From: Thalassospira profundimaris
Lineage (GTDB): Bacteria > Pseudomonadota > Alphaproteobacteria > Rhodospirillales > Thalassospiraceae
NCBI RefSeq assembly: GCF_003326675.1
Contig: NZ_JPWF01000018.1
Coordinates: 1-64,000, forward strand
Length of the DNA: 64,000 nucleotides
Direction: 5' to 3'
Both the position numbers and the translations under genes were made by a program. The notes under the pieces were generated by a model. The model saw only the letters and a list, made by a program, of their open reading frames with translations. It searched no databases and was not told the origin of the DNA. Below are positions 61,739-64,000 of the stretch, one piece after another; within the stretch, counting starts at the first letter, position 1; every line of letters begins with the position of its first letter.

Positions 61739-62584
61739 TCAAAGCGCGGTTCGCACCCGCCAGAGTTCCGGAAACAGTTCTACTTCCAGCATTTTTTTCA
61801 AGTAACTGACACCACCGGTTCCACCGGTCCCGCGTTTGAAACCAATAACGCGTTCGACCGTGGTCACATGGTTAAAGCGCCAGCGACGGAAGTAATCTTC
61901 GAAATCAACCAGCTTTTCAGCCAGTTCATAAAGCGACCAGTGTTTTGCCGGATCGCTGTAAACCTTGTGCCAGGCGGCAATCACCGCATCATCAGGCGTA
62001 TAAGGAGCCGAAACATCGCGGTTCCGAATATGATCGGGAATTTCAATGCCTTCGCCCGCGACAAGATTAAGGGCCTCGTCATACAAGCTTGGTGTTGCCA
62101 ATTCGGCCTTAAGCATTTCCATGATGTCTTCGCGATGCGCATGCGGTCGCAACATGGCCTGATTGCGGTTGCCCAGCATGAATTCGATCTGGCGATACTG
62201 ATAGGACTGGAAACCCGATGACGGGCCAAGCGCATCACGGAACGTCGTGTAATCACTTGGCGTCATGGTACGCAAAACGTCCCATGCGTTATTAAGCTGT
62301 TCAAAAATCCGCGACACACGTGCCAGCATTTTAAAGGCCGGGCGCAAGTCACCACCACGAATGGCCTTGCGTGCCGCGGTGATTTCACGGATCGCCAGTT
62401 TCATCCACAATTCGGATGTCTGGTGCTGAATGATGAACAGCAATTCATCATGGGCATCCGATTGCGGGTGCTGTGCCGTCAGGATCGCATCAAGGGACAG
62501 ATAATCCCCATAGGACATCTGATCGGAGAAATCCGTGCGGGCACCTTCGGTGCTGGGATCATAAGGGGTGGTTGGTTTTGCCAT
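61739..62584 (-). CDS. kynA: Tryptophan 2,3-dioxygenase
   Basis: A 281-residue heme dioxygenase. [16 protein letters not shown], the distal-His region [31 protein letters not shown] and [20 protein letters not shown] are family landmarks; the last includes the proximal heme His. It opens the indole ring of L-tryptophan to N-formylkynurenine. The ATG at 62584 lies two bases after kynU. No formamidase gene is visible in the window. Confidence 0.97.
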   Translation of the reverse strand: MAKPTTPYDPSTEGARTDFSDQMSYGDYLSLDAILTAQHPQSDAHDELLFIIQHQTSELWMKLAIREITAARKAIRGGDLRPAFKMLARVSRIFEQLNNAWDVLRTMTPSDYTTFRDALGPSSGFQSYQYRQIEFMLGNRNQAMLRPHAHREDIMEMLKAELATPSLYDEALNLVAGEGIEIPDHIRNRDVSAPYTPDDAVIAAWHKVYSDPAKHWSLYELAEKLVDFEDYFRRWRFNHVTTVERVIGFKRGTGGTGGVSYLKKMLEVELFPELWRVRTAL

Positions 62585-62586
62585 GA

Positions 62587-63780
62587 TCAGGTCACCGCAT
62601 TGCGTTTGTGAAACTCCGGCTTGTCCCAAGCCCTGGTTTCCATGATTTCAGCAAGGATTTTGACCGCACCATCAACATCGGCATTGTCAATATAAAGCGG
62701 GGTAAAGCCAAAGCGGATCACATCGGGTGCACGGAAATCGCCAATCACGCCTCGCGCGATCAATGCCTGCATGACGGCATAGCCTTGATCAAACTTGAAC
62801 GACACCTGCGATCCGCGGTTTGCCGCATCACGCGGACTTGCAAGTTCAAGCATCGGGCAGCTTGCCTCGACACCGGCGATGAACTGTTCACAAAGTTCGA
62901 TGCTGCGCGCACGGATATCGGCCATTTCAACGCCGTCCCACGCCTTCATTGCTTCTTCCAGAACCGTCATCTGAATGACCGGCGGCGTACCGACACGCAT
63001 GCGCGAAACATCGGGTGCCGGGGTGTAATCCGGGTCAAAGGCAAACGGTGCCGCATGACCAAGCCATCCCGAAAGCGCCGGGCGGGCAACCTTGGCATGA
63101 TCCGGACGGACATAGATAAAGGCCGGGGCACCGGGACCACCGTTCAGATATTTATAAGTACACCCCACCGCAAAATCTGCGTTGCAGGCGGTCAGATCAA
63201 CAGGAACCGCACCAGCCGAATGCGCAAGATCCCAAATCACCAAGGCACCGGCAGCGTGCGCCAGATCGGTAATCCGTTTCATGTCATGCATGCGGCCCGT
63301 GCGATAATCCACCTGGGTCAGCATCAGCACAGCCAAATCTTCGTTGATCAGGCTTTCGACATCTTCGGGATTTGGGGTTTTAAGAACATGCCCCTTATCC
63401 AGACTTTTGATCAGGCCATCAGCCATATAAAGATCGGTCGGGAAGTTGCCGTTATCAGAAACGACAACCTTGCGATCCGGGCGCATTTCAAGCGCACTTG
63501 CCAAGGCCTGATAGACTTTGATCGACAGGGTATCGCCCATCACGACCGTACCGGGTGCCGCCCCGATCAAACGGGCGACAAGATTGCCGACGCGTTCGGG
63601 TTGCTCCATCCATTTGGCTTCGTTCCAGCCCCGGATAAGCATTTCCCCCCATTCCTTTTCAATCATCTCCTTGGCACGGTTTGCGGCCGTTTTCGGCAGC
63701 ACGCCAAGCGAGTTCCCGTCAAGGTAAATGACACCTTCGGGAATATGGAACAGGGATTTGGTGGCGGCAAAGTCGGTCAT
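62587..63780 (-). CDS. kynU: Kynureninase
   Basis: A 397-residue PLP enzyme. [27 protein letters not shown] with the cofactor Asp, and the PLP lysine in [16 protein letters not shown] are diagnostic. It cleaves L-kynurenine to anthranilate and alanine. Its ATG overlaps the stop of the upstream acyl-CoA ligase as ATGA, linking anthranilate formation to its CoA activation. Confidence 0.97.
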   Translation of the reverse strand: MTDFAATKSLFHIPEGVIYLDGNSLGVLPKTAANRAKEMIEKEWGEMLIRGWNEAKWMEQPERVGNLVARLIGAAPGTVVMGDTLSIKVYQALASALEMRPDRKVVVSDNGNFPTDLYMADGLIKSLDKGHVLKTPNPEDVESLINEDLAVLMLTQVDYRTGRMHDMKRITDLAHAAGALVIWDLAHSAGAVPVDLTACNADFAVGCTYKYLNGGPGAPAFIYVRPDHAKVARPALSGWLGHAAPFAFDPDYTPAPDVSRMRVGTPPVIQMTVLEEAMKAWDGVEMADIRARSIELCEQFIAGVEASCPMLELASPRDAANRGSQVSFKFDQGYAVMQALIARGVIGDFRAPDVIRFGFTPLYIDNADVDGAVKILAEIMETRAWDKPEFHKRNAVT

Positions 63781-64000
63781 ACAGACATTTCCTGTTTCAG
63801 TCTGAAGCGCTGGATTTTTCCAGTCGCGGTTTTTGGCAGGGTCTCGATAAAGACGATGGAACGCGGATATTTAAACGGCGCGATCGTCGCTTTTACATGA
63901 TCCTGAAGCTGTTTGGCCATCTCTGGCGTGTCTTCAAAACCGGCGGCAAGAACGATATGGGCCTGAACAATGGTGCCACGCGCCTCGTCCGGTGCGCCAA
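63777..64000 (-). CDS. AMP-dependent acyl-CoA ligase, C-terminal part (probable 2-aminobenzoate-CoA ligase)
   Basis: The frame enters from the window edge and ends at TGA 63777-63779. Its 73 visible residues form the mobile C-terminal domain of adenylate-forming ligases: GAPDEARGTIVQAHIVL, VKATIAPFKYPRSIVFIE and the A10 motif LPKTATGKIQRFRLKQ with the catalytic Lys. The benzoate/2-aminobenzoate-CoA ligase branch fits best, and kynureninase makes anthranilate directly downstream. Confidence 0.78.
   Translation of the reverse strand, partial: GAPDEARGTIVQAHIVLAAGFEDTPEMAKQLQDHVKATIAPFKYPRSIVFIETLPKTATGKIQRFRLKQEMSV

Overview
The window reads as chromosomal DNA of an alphaproteobacterium. It is gene-dense, with NAD-dependent FdsGBA formate dehydrogenase, TctABC and Liv transporters, and MocR and LacI regulators. 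Gene style suggests a marine Rhodospirillales organism such as Thalassospira; that is a judgement from protein flavour, not from a search. Most of the window looks about 55-58% G+C by eye. A block from about 24.05 to 36.6 kb is clearly AT-richer, and some 60-base lines hold only 30-37% G+C.

Left end (1-7.6 kb): a non-phosphorylative sugar-acid pathway. It has a start fragment of a semialdehyde dehydrogenase, a 2-keto-3-deoxy sugar acid dehydratase and an IlvD/Edd sugar-acid dehydratase. Divergent from these is a TctCBA tripartite carboxylate transporter, followed by a LacI-type regulator. Two identical 16-bp palindromes sit in the divergent promoter region.

7.6-21 kb: C1/carboxylate metabolism. 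The operon fdsG-fdsB-fdsA-fdsD-fdhD encodes soluble NAD-linked formate dehydrogenase, with a LysR regulator just upstream. Next comes a long oxalate/formate-family (OFA) transporter whose upstream region carries a sigma-54 promoter match and tandem palindromes. A VOC protein follows, then a histidine kinase / sigma-54 activator pair that is the obvious candidate regulator.

21.3-44.4 kb: a Wzx/Wzy-type exopolysaccharide locus. It holds a GDP-fucose-synthase homologue lacking catalytic residues, a priming glycosylphosphotransferase, galE, manC, a GDP-mannose 3,5-epimerase homologue, a WecG-type transferase, flippase, a radical SAM protein, a PhyH oxygenase, glycosyltransferases, a pyruvyltransferase, two Wzy/WaaL-like proteins, the Wzc co-polymerase, a VpsP-like protein, a secreted protein made of nine 15-residue Ala-rich repeats, an outer-membrane beta-barrel and a short OPX export protein.

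44.5-56.2 kb: a PP1-like phosphatase, an SH3-domain membrane protein separated from it by a 264-bp MITE-like element, an SDR, a TauE/SafE permease, an omega-aminotransferase, a MocR regulator and a polyamine-type ABC importer (PotD-A-B-C order) whose last permease has an odd Pro/Ser/Gly-rich tail.

56.2 kb to the end, all on the minus strand: a tryptophan/aromatic catabolic block. In transcription order it has an acyl-CoA ligase (partial, probably 2-aminobenzoate-CoA ligase), kynU, kynA, livK-H-M-G-F, a 4HBT thioesterase and a Rid-family protein. No rRNA, tRNA, CRISPR array or intact transposase gene was seen.
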